Source of the DNA: Copromyces sp. CBS 386.78
Lineage: Eukaryota > Ascomycota > Sordariomycetes > Sordariales > Sordariaceae
Assembly: GCA_030685235.1 (NCBI GenBank)
Contig: MU839134.1
Coordinates: 186,001 to 250,000, forward strand
Direction of reading: 5' to 3'
Length of the DNA: 64,000 nt
Shown here: piece after piece, positions 15,466 to 26,290 of the stretch
Position numbering within the stretch: position 1 is the stretch's first letter
Layout of the letters: every line of letters starts with the position of its first letter
Translations under genes and position numbers: made by a program
The notes under the pieces: generated by a model
Database searches by the model: none
What the model saw: the letters and a program-made list of their open reading frames with translations, nothing else
Told to the model about the DNA's origin: nothing

Positions 15466-16713
15466 ATGAGTCGGACACCTGATCATAGCCGAATCCCACA
15501 AACCATCACGCATGCGGCAGAAACCCCAGCAGTGGTGTCAGTATCGCCAGCCATGACGAATTCGCAGCAAGCACACCCGCGCCGCATCGCGCCCATGCGT
15601 ACCCCATCCTCTCAAAGAACAACATTGCATCGACACCTCACCAACGATGAGTCCGAGGCCACCTCTCCAGGAAATGGGAGAGCAGTCTACGGCTTTTTGA
15701 GCCGTAGCGCTCCACGTGCCGATATCCGGGTGACTACGAGAAACCTCGAGTTATCCCGACGTCGTCTTACCGGAGGGGCCCTTGTGCCTATCTCCAACTC
15801 TTTACAGCGGAGCCCCGGCCGACCTCTCCCTTCTCGAGAACAAAGCAGCTGTCAATGTCGAAGACGCCCGCGCAGTCCCAGTCCCATTCCCCGCCCTTCC
15901 AGACGCAGAAGGCTTACCTTGACCTCCGAAGACACCGGCATTGAGGTAGCATTGCCCCAAGCCGCCGCCTCCTCAGCCACACGCCCCCATGCCGCCGGCC
16001 CCGAGCCCGAAGCCGAGCCCGTACACCGTCCTCTTCTTTTCCGCAGAACCCCCAGAAGCTCCAATGAGCGCCTCGCCGAGATTCCAGCCAGACGCCCCCA
16101 TGCCGCCGGCCCCGAGCCCGAAACCGAGCCCGTACACCCTCCTCGTCTTTTACCTAGAACCCCCAGAAACTCCAATGAGCGCCTCGCCGAGACTTGTCAT
16201 CGATTCATTCCCTCCAAACACGTCGCTGACAGGATACGTCGTAGAGCCATGGCCTCCATGGACTCCGAAGAGGGCATCACCAAGAGCAAGGAACGACTGC
16301 GCAGAGCCATCGCCTGCGAGGTCGCCAAAATCGCGCCCCACCTAGCTTTACCTAGCGCACCCCAAGCCGGCCTTTCCCGACCACCACCGGATTACACACG
16401 CCGCGATCCCTGGCGACAACCCCTTGGCACTGACTACGACCTCACAGCCAATGTATTCCGCCGCCAACACAACAACGGCGCTCCCCCTCTGCCGCCCTAC
16501 ACCCCCGTTGCCGGCCCCAGCGAACGCGTCCTCCAGTTTGGAGGAGAGGAGCATGAGCAGCGGAGTGCCTTGGTGCGGTGGATGGAGGAGATGGCTTGTC
16601 GAGAAAAGAGTGAGGATTGGCGAGAGGCGACCACCTGGGAAGAGTTTTACGAGAAATACCGTCGGAGCCGACTGGTTCGAGGCGGGCGTCCACTGCGCGG
16701 ATGTGGGGAGTGA
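15466..16713 (+). CDS. Hypothetical Pro/Arg-rich protein, 415 aa
   Basis: This is a single open frame of 415 codons with a good fungal start context (CCAAAATGA) just inside the GC-rich island. No known domain is recognised. Residues about 1-170 are low-complexity Ser/Pro/Arg. Residues about 172-245 contain two in-frame copies of a 37-residue unit (111-bp period, starting 15,981 and 16,092) with the core HAAGPEPE..EPVH..L..RTPR.SNERLAE. The C-terminal third is more ordered, with a charged Trp-rich end (RWMEEMACREKSEDWREATT). The GC content and the near-perfect second repeat suggest recent duplication. It lies only about 150 bp from the RIP boundary, so it may be lineage-specific. Function is unknown; no intron is needed to keep the frame open. 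Confidence 0.55.
   Translation: MSRTPDHSRIPQTITHAAETPAVVSVSPAMTNSQQAHPRRIAPMRTPSSQRTTLHRHLTNDESEATSPGNGRAVYGFLSRSAPRADIRVTTRNLELSRRRLTGGALVPISNSLQRSPGRPLPSREQSSCQCRRRPRSPSPIPRPSRRRRLTLTSEDTGIEVALPQAAASSATRPHAAGPEPEAEPVHRPLLFRRTPRSSNERLAEIPARRPHAAGPEPETEPVHPPRLLPRTPRNSNERLAETCHRFIPSKHVADRIRRRAMASMDSEEGITKSKERLRRAIACEVAKIAPHLALPSAPQAGLSRPPPDYTRRDPWRQPLGTDYDLTANVFRRQHNNGAPPLPPYTPVAGPSERVLQFGGEEHEQRSALVRWMEEMACREKSEDWREATTWEEFYEKYRRSRLVRGGRPLRGCGE
15981..16191 (+). repeat. 111-bp tandem repeat inside the first gene
   Basis: Two direct copies begin with ACGCCCCCATGCCGCCGGCC at 15,981 and 16,092. They differ by only a few substitutions. The 111-bp period is a multiple of three, so the duplication is in frame. 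Confidence 0.8.
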
Positions 16714-17766
16714 GGACTTTTCGGAATCGTTGGCAATGGCTAGAGGTACGGATGAGGCTCACCTTGACCTGGTCACTTGGGTTCACAAAAGCTCCAGACG
16801 ATCAGTCTTCCTCTTGGCGTACTTTGCTGCGAAGACTCTGATGAGGAGCGTCTGTCTGGGTCTTTTTGGGTTGAAAAGGTCGTTGCACTCGACAGCCCGC
16901 GAGGCATGGAGGAATAGCATCAGAGATGGCGTTGGATGGACGTGGCCGGTATGATCCGGCTGTTTACGAACGGCGAAATTGGCTTCGCTTACGACGTGGG
17001 CGACAAGAAGGCCAGAGGCTGCACATCTTCGCGTTCGATGAGAGCTAGGACAACGCGGTACGGTTGGATTACGATTTGAGTTGGCAACTGCGCAGTCGAT
17101 AATGGAAATGCATTTCACGGGCGGGGGATCAGAGGTACACATGGCGAGATGTTTTGCTCGGTAAAGAAGACAGAGGAAAGAAAGGGTTACGGCATTTTCT
17201 TGAAGAGTCATTTGACATCTTGATCAGATTTCCAAATCGCTCTTGTCTCGCATGGGGGGGGACGATCTAGCATGCAAGATGTGGAAGGCAACGATGGCGC
17301 TGTGGATTGAGGGCGCTACAGCAAGGGACAGCGGGGGTGCCGCTCATTACATGATGATAGCGAAACAAGATGATAGCCAGATACGTCTGCTGGAAATGGA
17401 CACTCGCATATGCCGCTGTATCAGTAATGTGAACACATGCCCGGACCTTCTCAATCCTCCCAAGCCGTTCATGCAATTACAAGTACTTCAGGGCTTACGT
17501 CCAGTATTGATGCCAGAATTTTGTCCACAACGGCGGTTGTCTTTCTACATGAACCTCACTATCGGAGTTTATACGCCAAGACTCGCACCCACACCAAGTG
17601 GTCCGTCCGAACTCCGAACGGCGCCTTCAGTCAAGAACACGCACGCAGCACGTGGACAACCGGGCACATTGTCCGCAGCAAAAAAAAAAAGCGACATCAA
17701 CAGCTTCAACATCAAGCAACATCAAGCAACATCAAAAGCAACAAAAGGATGACTCAAAAAAAAAAA
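16714..17766. other. Intergenic, no gene supported
   Basis: Several overlapping open frames on both strands here lack domain content, start context or consistent codon use. The last part carries two poly-A runs (about 17,681-17,690 and 17,756-17,766). The second is the Pol III terminator of the tRNA-like gene that follows on the minus strand. Confidence 0.5.
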
Positions 17767-17769
17767 GTA

Positions 17770-17849
17770 TGCGCGGTCCGGGATTCGAACCCGGGTCATA
17801 ACACTCACTCACTGCCTTTGGTCATGTACGAACTTCAGGTATGCCACAC
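17770..17849 (-). tRNA. tRNA-like gene or tRNA pseudogene (minus strand)
   Basis: On the minus strand there is a perfect T-arm, CCGGG-TTCGAAT-CCCGG (B box GTTCGAATCC), followed by a 3' acceptor strand ACCGCGC, a discriminator A and, three bases on, a run of at least ten T: a Pol III terminator. The best 5' acceptor candidate is GTGTGGC at 17,849-17,843, which pairs with ACCGCGC through G-U pairs, as expected if C's in it had mutated to T. Total length would be 79 nt. D and anticodon arms do not fold canonically, and I cannot assign an amino acid. It may be a decayed tRNA or a tRNA-derived small RNA gene. Confidence 0.45.
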
Positions 17850-19455
17850 CTCCCCCAGTTCAGTTCGAACATTGCGTGCTCGAACTAGGTAGGTTTAGTG
17901 ACTATGGGACTCAACTCAACTCAACTCAAGACATTTTGAGTTGGGTTACTTTTGGCGCTGGTACGAGCTATATCACGGAACAGCAACATTACCCCGTATC
18001 ACTGTTACTTAACTGGTTTCAAAACATGGAGCTTCCACGTTGCTTCCAGTGGCGGTCTGGTTTTGTCCATCGTGGTTTCTCTACACAACATCGACAGACC
18101 CTTGAGTTAGGTACAAGTACTGAAAACAAGCGCGTCACGACCTCATAGTCTATACCCACCCGCAAGTTGAATATTTCCGTAGAGGTGGCAACTCCATTCC
18201 AAAGAAAAAATGCCCGACATAGACCTATATGCAACGAGGAAATATGCAGGCAAATGCACACTACGGACATTAAGGTATTGCTGTGCTCCTACATTTTAAC
18301 TGCTTATATCCGGGACACAAAGTTTAAAACCAAGGCTCATGTCCCCGTCTGCGATGCACCTCCCGCTTGCTTCATGTTTCCGAGGTTGAGGAGTCTTTCT
18401 ATCTCGGAAATAAAGCTCTGCGACAGGTGCCATATTAGGTACCTAGTGTAGCTTGGAAGTGAAACATGGCAGTTCGGAAAATGGGGGCAGCGAAAAACAT
18501 TAACTGTCTTCGTCCAGTCTCAAAACTGCCATTCGAAGGCGGTGTTCCGTCTGTGATGCAAGGAAAGGTATGAGATTGAGGGCCAAAACCTCGGGGCTTG
18601 AAGTTCGAGGGTTGGAGGCCAAAGTTTATACTTAATGCGGAAGGCAAGTCCAGTCGTGCCTGCATACTGCAGTGAGTGGTTATCGTGGTGAAAGGCACCG
18701 CGGGAAGGCACCACGGACCTGGACGAAACCTGCGGGAGCCGGTCAAAATATGTGTTTGGGTTTCCTATTCAATTGCACTCTTGCTGCAATTTATTTGAAC
18801 TTTGGTTACCTATTTAAGGTAGGTACGGTAGGTTTCCTTTGCTCTTTCCTCCTCTCTTCTTACCACCACAACAGTCGCAGCCCTCAAATTTTCCTGTCGT
18901 CATCTTTTCGACCTCCAATAACACTCCTGCCTCAGCTTTTCCAACTGAAGCGACATCAACATCCAAGCACCTCATCGCTTCCTTTATATATTTTGTTGCT
19001 CTCGACAGCCCTTCATCATCCACGTCCACTCTCTTCACCAAGCTCACCATCCCAAGTCCGTGCTTGGGGTTCCCATTCACTGGTACTTGCTTCCTTGGTA
19101 TTTCAATCTTGGACTGCCCTGGTTTGGCTTGTTCTTTCCTCCTCTTTTCTTCTACCACGGAAAGTTAGAACAGACCTTTCTCCATCACCGCCTTTACGAC
19201 CTCCAACAACAACCTCGAGGAACGTACCAACACCTCCTCGCTTCCTACATCTCTCTTGACATTCCATTGTCATGTCGTCGCTCTTTCACCTTGGAACGAT
19301 CCTCCTGCCTTCCTTTTCTTCTACAAGCAGCCTCGACGCACCGTCAACACCTTCTCGCTTCGTACATCGCTCTTCACATTCCATCGTCACCCATTTCGCC
19401 CTACCTTCCAAACTTCAACAAGAAAAACCTCCACAGTGGCCGGGGCATTTCCAAA
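17850..19455. other. Intergenic and 5' leader of the F-box-like gene
   Basis: No gene is supported. There is a short (CAACT)n stretch near 17,911-17,930. A TTTATATATTTT TATA-like box lies near 18,981-18,992, followed by CT-rich leader sequence typical of fungal 5' UTRs up to the start codon at 19,456. Open frames reading through 19,060-19,455 begin at unsupported starts. Confidence 0.45.
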
Positions 19456-21361
19456 ATGGACCGACTCCACCACGATATATGGCGTATACTCATCCGACAC
19501 CAGGTTAGGAAGGAACCAGACCTTTCGGATTGCAGCAAGTGGCCCCCCTTTGAGCTCAACGACACGAGTTTGTACGACACGACAGATCAGTTTGACCACC
19601 AGCGCGTCGACTGGGACTACGAGACGCTTCTCAGCCTGTCACAATCAAGCCGGCTCTTGAACGACGTGGTCGCCCAAGTGCTTTACAACAACATCGTCCT
19701 CGGCGATGGCCCCAGCGATGTCAACCGTGAACACTTTCTCCTCTTACTTCGCACCTTGGCGAAACGCCCCGATTTCCGCCACCGGATTAGGCACATCACG
19801 ATCGTGCCCGGCTTGGGTGGCTGTAGCAGGGAAGACCCGTGCAAAGCCGCCATCCGTCTGATGGGGAAGGGTGCGAGGAAAAACGATCTCGAACAGGCTG
19901 TTACCTTTCTGAGAGTGAGTGACATCAGGAAGCTGGACATGCAAGCCCAGACCATCGTCAACACGGCTGGGCTTGAGCTCGCCCAGGGCAAGTGTCCCAG
20001 TAACCGCGCGATCAAGAAGTCGACCCCGTGGCTTGAGAGAGCCCTTGCCGCGATAGTTTGTTTTTGCCCCGACATCCGAAGTCTTCGCTTTCGGGAGCCT
20101 GTCCCGGCAGCTGGCTGGACTAAGCGGTGTGTTCCGTTCGATATAGACGGCTTCGAACGCATCATCCGCAATGTTCGGGAACATGCTACAACACAAGGGA
20201 ACATGTTCCAGTATCTGGAAGCTGTGTCTATCTTGTCGTCAAGACAAAAGATCGCTTCCAAGGAGGCCTTCTCCGTCTACTCCTCTCCGCGTCTGACTGG
20301 ATTCCAAGCACTTGGGTTCCTAAGCATGAAGGATTGGTAAGTTGTATTTCTTTGATCCGTGTGTCCCTTGCTGCCCTTTTCCCTTGCGATCACCCGGCTA
20401 ATGCATGTATTACCTTAGGCATCGTCTGTCCGTCTTTGATTGCTGCTCAACCTTGGTCCACCTTGACATTGGGCACCTGTACCCACAGCGGTTCCATGCT
20501 CGATGGACTAACCTTGACCGACCGAGTACAGCTCGCGCCCGCGCCGCCTCTGACTTTAGGAAGATGCTGTCGAGCTTCACCAATCTGAGGTTCCTACGAG
20601 TTTCCCATGCGCTTCTGACCAGCCATATGGGGATTAAGATCAAGAACTTTGGAGACTTGATGACCGAGATGCTTCCGCCATGCCTCGAACATTTTGAGGT
20701 AGCCGTATTCAATCACGGCATCAATACTTGGGTTGAGGACCCCAATATCGACATATCGGTCATGTGCTTCTTCAAGGGGCTTGGATTATGGAACTGGGAC
20801 CTCCAAGAGGAAGAATACCGGGGCGAGTTCCGTGCCTCTTACCCTCAGCTGCGAAAATTCGGCATAATGGTCCACCAGAAGGGAAACAACTACGACGGTG
20901 CCGAGTTCTGGAAGGATCGGCGGTCAATTAACTATATGAGACTCTGGGAATGGCTGATTTATGGGGAAAACTTTCTGCGTCGACGCCATGATTACTACCA
21001 GTACATCGACTATACCGGTCTTCCTGAGAATTTCCAAGATGAGGAGGAGCTTCCTGACGACGGGCTTCCTGCTGATAACGAGGTCGACGGGGATGACGAG
21101 GATTTTTTTGCGGATCACGTGGATGAGCAGGATTTTCCTGCAGACGCCGTCGAAGACGAGTATCGTCAGCGTGGAACTCTGGAAGCCCTTCATGGCCACA
21201 TGGAGGAAATGGGGGTGAGTTTCCATGTTTCCACCTTCCAACCCCAGCAAGTTTTCGGTAGTGAGGATCATGTCTTTTTTCTCTACGAGAGCGAAGTACT
21301 GCAGCTCATACCCATGACTGAAAACCATCCCGTCAACAAAATCTACAACGATGAGTGGTAA
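19456..21361 (+). CDS. F-box-like protein, two exons, 607 aa
   Basis: Exons are 19,456-20,336 and 20,419-21,361. The 82-nt intron (GTAAGT...TTAG) joins phase 2 to a single base and restores a Trp codon. The start is ATG in CCAAAATGG. The N-terminal 110 residues have the shape of a degenerate fungal F-box: an IWRIL helix, a LLSLSQSSRLLNDVVAQVLY stretch, then an I-L-rich segment. Such proteins usually recruit targets to SCF ubiquitin ligases. The middle has leucine-rich segments (SLRFREPVPAAGW, NLRFLRVSHALL). Residues about 504-543 are strongly acidic (EELPDDGLPADNEVDGDDED). The F-box call rests on pattern only; the target is unknown. The gene could instead be an orphan LRR-like protein. Confidence 0.6.
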
Positions 21362-21858
21362 ATCCATCAGCAACTCGAGTCACCACCACCGAAATCATTT
21401 GATCAGATGGTTACATACTTCTGCCCTGCATCACTTCTGCTTGCTTCAGCAGACTGTTGCTCAAAAGGCTCATCCCATCGAGGGAAACGGGTGGCCTATC
21501 GAGCGCCGATGGCTGACTACCAAAATGGGAGGGTTTCCAAGAAGAGACGGATGAAACGATTAGGTAGAGGAATGTTCACAGAAAATTGAATAGACAAAAG
21601 ATTGAAAAGAACGAGGTGAACACACTCTCCTGGGCCAAGGGGCCTTCGAGAAATTCGTCACCGCCAATGCGCTCTTTCCTACAAGTGAACCAGAATACCT
21701 ACTAGGTAGAGAACGTACAGTGCACCTTCCACTTAAACATCTTCTTCCCCTCGCCCCTTCTCACTTCCCACGCATCTCAATGCCAGTCGGCTAGTAGCGG
21801 CCCTTTTTCCTTCTTCAACCTTCTTCTCCCCATCGTCACTTCCGCCTTCTCTTATTAG
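21362..21858. other. Shared 3' intergenic region between convergent genes
   Basis: The F-box-like gene (+) and the dioxygenase-like gene (-) converge here with about 500 bp between stop codons. I see only 3' UTR-like, CT-rich sequence and no further gene. Confidence 0.5.
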
Positions 21859-24116
21859 CTACGCACTAGTCTCCACCCCATTATACTCCTTGCTCCCCAT
21901 CTTCATCTCCCACGGGGCAAACACGTTCTTGCTCTTCTTCAACGTCTCTCTCAGCTCCGGGAAATGTCTCCCCAACACATCCTTCATCCCGCTATCCTGC
22001 ACCCACTTGAACCCAACCTTGGTGTACATCTTCTCGTTCCACTCGCCGGCAATGAACCGATCGCTCTTCAGTCTTCTCGAGGCCATCAGGATGAAGATGC
22101 GGAACGCCGTCTCGCTGAATCCGAACCCTGGGATCACAGGCTCCGAGTGGCACCCCACCAAAGCGTCAACAAGGGAAATGTCGTTGTTGTAGGCTTCTGC
22201 CAGCTCGGCTGCTAGCGTCTTGTTGCCGCCGGTGAGTTCTTCAAAGGTTTTTGGAACAGACAGGCGGAGCATCCGCCGGAACTCGCAGTAGCGAGGCACG
22301 CCGCGCTCGCGGTCGCGGAGGATGTCGACTGTGCCTAGGTCGCGGACTTGGCCGTCGGGGGTGCGCAGGTTGCGGAGGAAATTCGGGTAGTTGTTGTTGG
22401 TGATGGCGCCGGGGTGGTTGATGCCGAAGGAGTAGAAAACGTCGGCGAAGGAGAGGCCGTTTGGCTCGTCAAAGGGGGCTTGGGACTTGGTGAAGGTTGT
22501 GTCGACTACGGGGATGGTGGCGGCGTGGTGGCCGGTGGTGGCGGAGAAGAAGGCAATTGTTTCTGACGGGCGGAGAAGGTGAAGGTGAGGGAGGGGTTAG
22601 TGATGGTGATAGGAAGGGGAGAAAGAGGGACTGGAGAAAAGGAAACCTACCAGGCATCAACGAATGCATCCGATAAACCGACACGAACTCTTCCGTCAAT
22701 GAGTACGGCGTCCCATCCTGCTCCGCTCCGCTGCCGGGAATTCCACTGATGATCTCGCTCGTCTTGGAAATTCTTCCCGCGATCTTGGTCAATTTCTCTC
22801 CGACAATCCCCCACCAGTTGGCGGCCATTCCAATCTGCAGCGCCGGATGTGCCAAGATTGCCGGCGTCCACTCGACTGTATGGATCTTGGCCATCAACGC
22901 ACAGTTGACCAGTCTCGCCTTGTCGAAGATCTGGTCCCCGCTCCAATCCGGATACTCGTGGCGCAGAGCATCGCAAATGGCGTTGTGCTCTAGCGCAAAC
23001 AGCGTGTGCAGGATCTCCATGCCAACCCACCAGTTGTCGTTGAACCCGGTCAGGACATTACCTTGTTCGTCTCGAGGGAGAAACTGCTCCCGCCCCCGGC
23101 TGTCGAGAGGCAGCTTACCGTCTGGGTCGTGGTTGCGGAGCTTCTGTGTTACCGACTCAGAGGACCCGTAGATCTGTGATCCGTCCCACCAGGCTGTGTT
23201 GAGGTTCTTGTACCCGGGACACTTGATGTCGGAGGAGTCGAGAGTCTCGTCGGGCTTGGTGGCGTAGAGACTCATGTGCTCCTCAAGCCACTTGTCGTCT
23301 TTGGATAGCGGGACATCCAGCTTCTTGTTGGTGTCCTGATACACAAGCAGAAAGAGTCAGCCAATGGTCGGAGCTAAGAAAGGAGAGAAAAGGAAGAAGC
23401 CGAAGCCACACGAGTACTGGCAACACCCGATGTCGCAGAGCATTGACCACGATAACTTGTGCATGATTGGCAAAGTCCCCATCCCAAAACAGAAATCACA
23501 GTCTCACGGAAAACACACATACCTGCTCATGAAAAAACCAATCATGCGTCTGAAACTGGATCCACGCCGCCGCCAACAAATTCAGCGTCGTAGCCGGGAT
23601 GAACTTGCCCTCCTTCCGCGCCATGAACCGCTCGCTAATCATCCTCGGATTCGGCGTCATCAGCTCCTCCTCTGTGGGCTTCCCGCACGCCTCCCTCGGG
23701 AAGTTTCTCCCGAACCTCATGCCCGTGCAACCCATCCTTGGCTGCTTCAAGTCATTGAACTTGCCGTCGGAGTGTCTAGCACCTAGGAAGCGCCGGTCCT
23801 CAAGGGGGTCGGTCACCGACGAGCCTTGAACGGTGGGAGTGCTGTAGGCGTCGTGCAGGTTGTACTGTCGGAGCTCGATACGGAGAAAGGCAAGGTTGAA
23901 GGCGCCGATGAAGCCGGGGAGTTTGTACCAGGGGATTAACTTGTTGAGGAGGTGGAAGGAGGTGATGCCGAGGCGTTCGAGGAGGGTGGGGGTGAAGGAG
24001 GGGACGAGCTCGACTTGCTTCTTGTTCTTGTCTTTGGTGTCGTCTGGGTTGGAGGAGGTGGAGGAGGTGGATGAGAAGGAGGCGGTGCCGTTTGGTTTGG
24101 AGAGGGTGTTGGGCAT
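21859..24116 (-). CDS. Fatty-acid alpha-dioxygenase-like heme peroxidase, 660 aa
   Basis: Exons on the minus strand are 24,116-23,523, 23,335-22,651 and 22,562-21,859; introns are 187 and 88 nt and phases match. The 660-residue product belongs to the animal heme peroxidase/cyclooxygenase superfamily and most resembles plant-type alpha-dioxygenase, which oxygenates fatty acids at the alpha carbon. Visible key sites are THDWFFHEQ with distal His191, the WWDGSQIYGS loop, EILHTLFALEHNAICDAL, and VYRMHSLMP with Tyr419 and proximal His422 spaced as in alpha-DOX (YxxH). Length is close to plant alpha-DOX (about 640). There is no P450 fusion, so it is not a Ppo-type linoleate diol synthase. A Ser/Thr-rich N-terminus precedes the fold; no signal peptide is seen. 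Substrate is inferred. Confidence 0.85.
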
Positions 24117-25503
24117 CTTGGTTTAGTTGTGGTGGTGGTCTACACCGGCAAGGATGTTGAGTCGTTGTTGGTGTTGATGGAGAGATGTCAATGGTATTGT
24201 TATGCTCCAGTACGTCCGTTGTCTTGCTCCCTTTCTTCGAGCGATAAACTGATGAACAAACACAGAACTCCTTTTGGACTCGGATCCAAGAGCCCTCGCA
24301 GTCTTATACTCGTTCCTCCACGCACGCACTATATGCTGTCCGTGCCATTCGAGATACCACACGCAGCCGCTCATTCTTACACCTTCAGCTCGACTCTTGG
24401 TAACCCCCTTCGGGTGCTCCGTGGCTACTCGATGGGTCACGGTGGGTGCCACGGCGGGTGATCCGTGACGCCAATCCCGCATACCTGCGTAGTACCTCAT
24501 CGCAGGCTGCCGCCGCCATGATGTATGCTTACCCCTACCACTTGAAATGGCTGAGCCAGCCAGCCAGCCAGCTTGGGAGGTGAAGGATTGGTAGCGGAGC
24601 TGTTCATGTTGATTGGACAACCATCCGGTGTGAGATCCGGGGCCTTATCTTGGGCTTGTCGTGGGGTCCATGGTAGGTGTAAGGTATGTGGCTTGCCGAC
24701 GGCTTACATGTAAGATGATAATGCCTGTTCCCTATGCTGTCGAACAAACGTGGGGTTTTCCGCTACACAAATGCAGCGTTACTCGGGTCTTTGACAGAGG
24801 GAGTAAGTAGGTGGACACTACACTAGTAAGTCCCTTGCACTGGATAACACAATCGTGCCTAGGTAGGTACCTCCTCACAGCAATGGACCAACGGTTCCGA
24901 GTAAGTATCTCAACCAATCATCATCCAAATCCGGACTTGACCGGTCAGCCCCAGCCAGCCATCAGCCAGCCCGTGCCGTCCGCGGCTGGTGTGATCTTGA
25001 TTGCAACCCTCAGGGACAGTGGCAGTGTCTGCCAGTGGGGGTACAAGGTCGGACATCATCCGAATTGAGCACTTTAAGCTCAGTCCTGGCGATTGACTTG
25101 CTTTTGATAGTTTTCTCGTCGAGTGACTGGGAGGTGAACATGGCGATGCAGGAATGCCAAGACATATAATGTGGGTGAGCTGTTATTCCACTATCGCGGC
25201 AATACGCCAATATAGTGTCTCTTTATTAAGCTCACATCTTATTCCTAAATAGTCTAAGTCGTCTCAAATGCTGATGTCGCAATAGAAAACTCGAGGATTT
25301 TTGGGCGAACATCACCAAATCATATGAAGACAATTTTCATCTTTTGTTTTATTCTCATTTCATTTTCTATTGACCTCACTCAACCCCCAGCCAAGCTTCC
25401 ACCCATTCCGCCATTTCCCTAGAGGTACCTTCGAATCTCGATTCTCCCGACTCCTATCTGGCCAACAACATCGAATAGGAGAACAACCACGAAAGTTGTT
25501 GAG
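24117..25503. other. Upstream region of the dioxygenase gene
   Basis: No coding region is supported. A short (CCAG)n run lies at about 24,555-24,570 and a CCTAGGTAGGTACCTCC motif near 24,857. The segment immediately upstream of 24,116 should hold the promoter of the minus-strand dioxygenase gene, but no clear TATA box was found. Confidence 0.4.
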
Positions 25504-25782
25504 AGTTGGACAGCCCAATCACAGCAACGACAGACAACCATAACAGGGAGCTCAACCTTGTTTCCAAGCTCAATCAATGTCGTGCTGGTAAGTGGCGGGG
25601 TTGGAAGGAGAGGCTGTCGACTTCAACCTTGCAAACTTCGCATCCATCGACCTTCCCAAAGGTTGAAGTTGGCAGTCTCTCGTCCTAACCCCGCCACTTA
25701 CCAGCCCGGCATCGATTGAGCTTGCAAGCTTGAGCCTCTCTGATTTATCATCGTCTGTCCCAACCGTGGACTGGTTGTCCAA
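25504..25782. repeat. Long imperfect inverted repeat (hairpin), about 125-bp arms
   Basis: The left arm (25,504-25,630) and right arm (25,659-25,782) are reverse complements over their length, separated by a 28-bp loop. The inner 47 bp are nearly perfect: left GCTGGTAAGTGGCGGGGTTG against the complement of the right arm GCTGGTAAGTGGCGGGGTTA. The outer part is more diverged. A transcript would fold into a long hairpin. It could be a foldback element or a source of small RNA. No protein is encoded. Confidence 0.8.
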
Positions 25783-25823
25783 ACCTTCAAGCGAACGCGC
25801 AAGGTTTTTGGAGGCTGTAAAGG

Positions 25824-25958
25824 CCTGTTCGGGTCCGCGTTAGGGATTCTAGGAAATAAACGTGTTAACGTGCAGGGTCCGCAGCTGCACTCAGTACAGT
25901 AGTGGGTCCTACATACAAAATTTTAACCTAGGAACGTGCTAACGTGCAGCCGAACAGG
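25824..25958. mobile_element. Small TIR element (MITE), copy 1, 135 bp
   Basis: The left end is CCTGTTCGGGTCCGCGTTAG and the right end, on the opposite strand, is CCTGTTCGGCTGCACGTTAG, so the ends are inverted repeats. Internal sequence shared with copy 2 includes GGAAATAAACGTGTTAACGT. Flanks TGTAAAGG and TCTAAGGG are similar but not identical, so the target duplication is unclear. It has no coding capacity. Confidence 0.7.
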
Positions 25959-26172
25959 TCTAAGGGGTGAATCGGTCTACCGTTTACATCACCGGTAGGC
26001 GTAGGGTGACGAGGGTTTGAACTGCTGGATAGCATTGCGAGTATCATCCGGAGTCTCGAAGACAACGATACCCGATCCCTTCGGGCGGTCATCAGGTCCA
26101 CCGCTGAGTTCGTCAGTGTCAGACATGATCATCGTAAGTGGCTCAGACGGATTTCACTCACCGGTCTTAAGG

Positions 26173-26212
26173 CCAGTTCGTTTCCGCGTTAGGGGTTTTC
26201 CCTGAACTGCCA
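26173..26212. mobile_element. 40-bp mini TIR element with 8-bp target duplication
   Basis: A 40-bp foldback begins CCAGTTCGTTTCCGCGTTAG and ends CTGAACTGCCA. It is bounded by perfect TCTTAAGG direct repeats at 26,165-26,172 and 26,213-26,220. Its left end matches the neighbouring TIR family (GTTCG..TCCGCGTTAGGG). An 8-bp duplication points to a hAT-type transposase acting in trans. The second TCTTAAGG also borders copy 2, so the duplication may instead be part of a compound repeat. Confidence 0.55.
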
Positions 26213-26220
26213 TCTTAAGG

Positions 26221-26290
26221 CGTGTTCGGGTCCGCGTTAGGGATTTTAGGAAATAAACGTGTTAACGTGCAGGGTCCGCAGCTGCACTCA
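26221..26290. mobile_element. TIR-family copy 2, left end
   Basis: This matches copy 1 over about 70 bp from CGTGTTCGGGTCCGCGTTAG through GTCCGCAGCTGCACTCA, preceded by TCTTAAGG. The right end is missing or replaced by RNA-binding-gene-like sequence, so it is truncated or rearranged. Confidence 0.65.

Noticed and set aside
19060..19455. Upstream extension of the F-box-like protein by 132 codons
   Set aside because: The sequence is CT-rich leader with a TATA-like box shortly before. The ATG at 19,456 has the strong context and begins the domain.
21859..24116. Ppo-type (psi factor) oxygenase assignment
   Set aside because: No P450 domain follows, and the YxxH and THDW contexts fit alpha-dioxygenase better.
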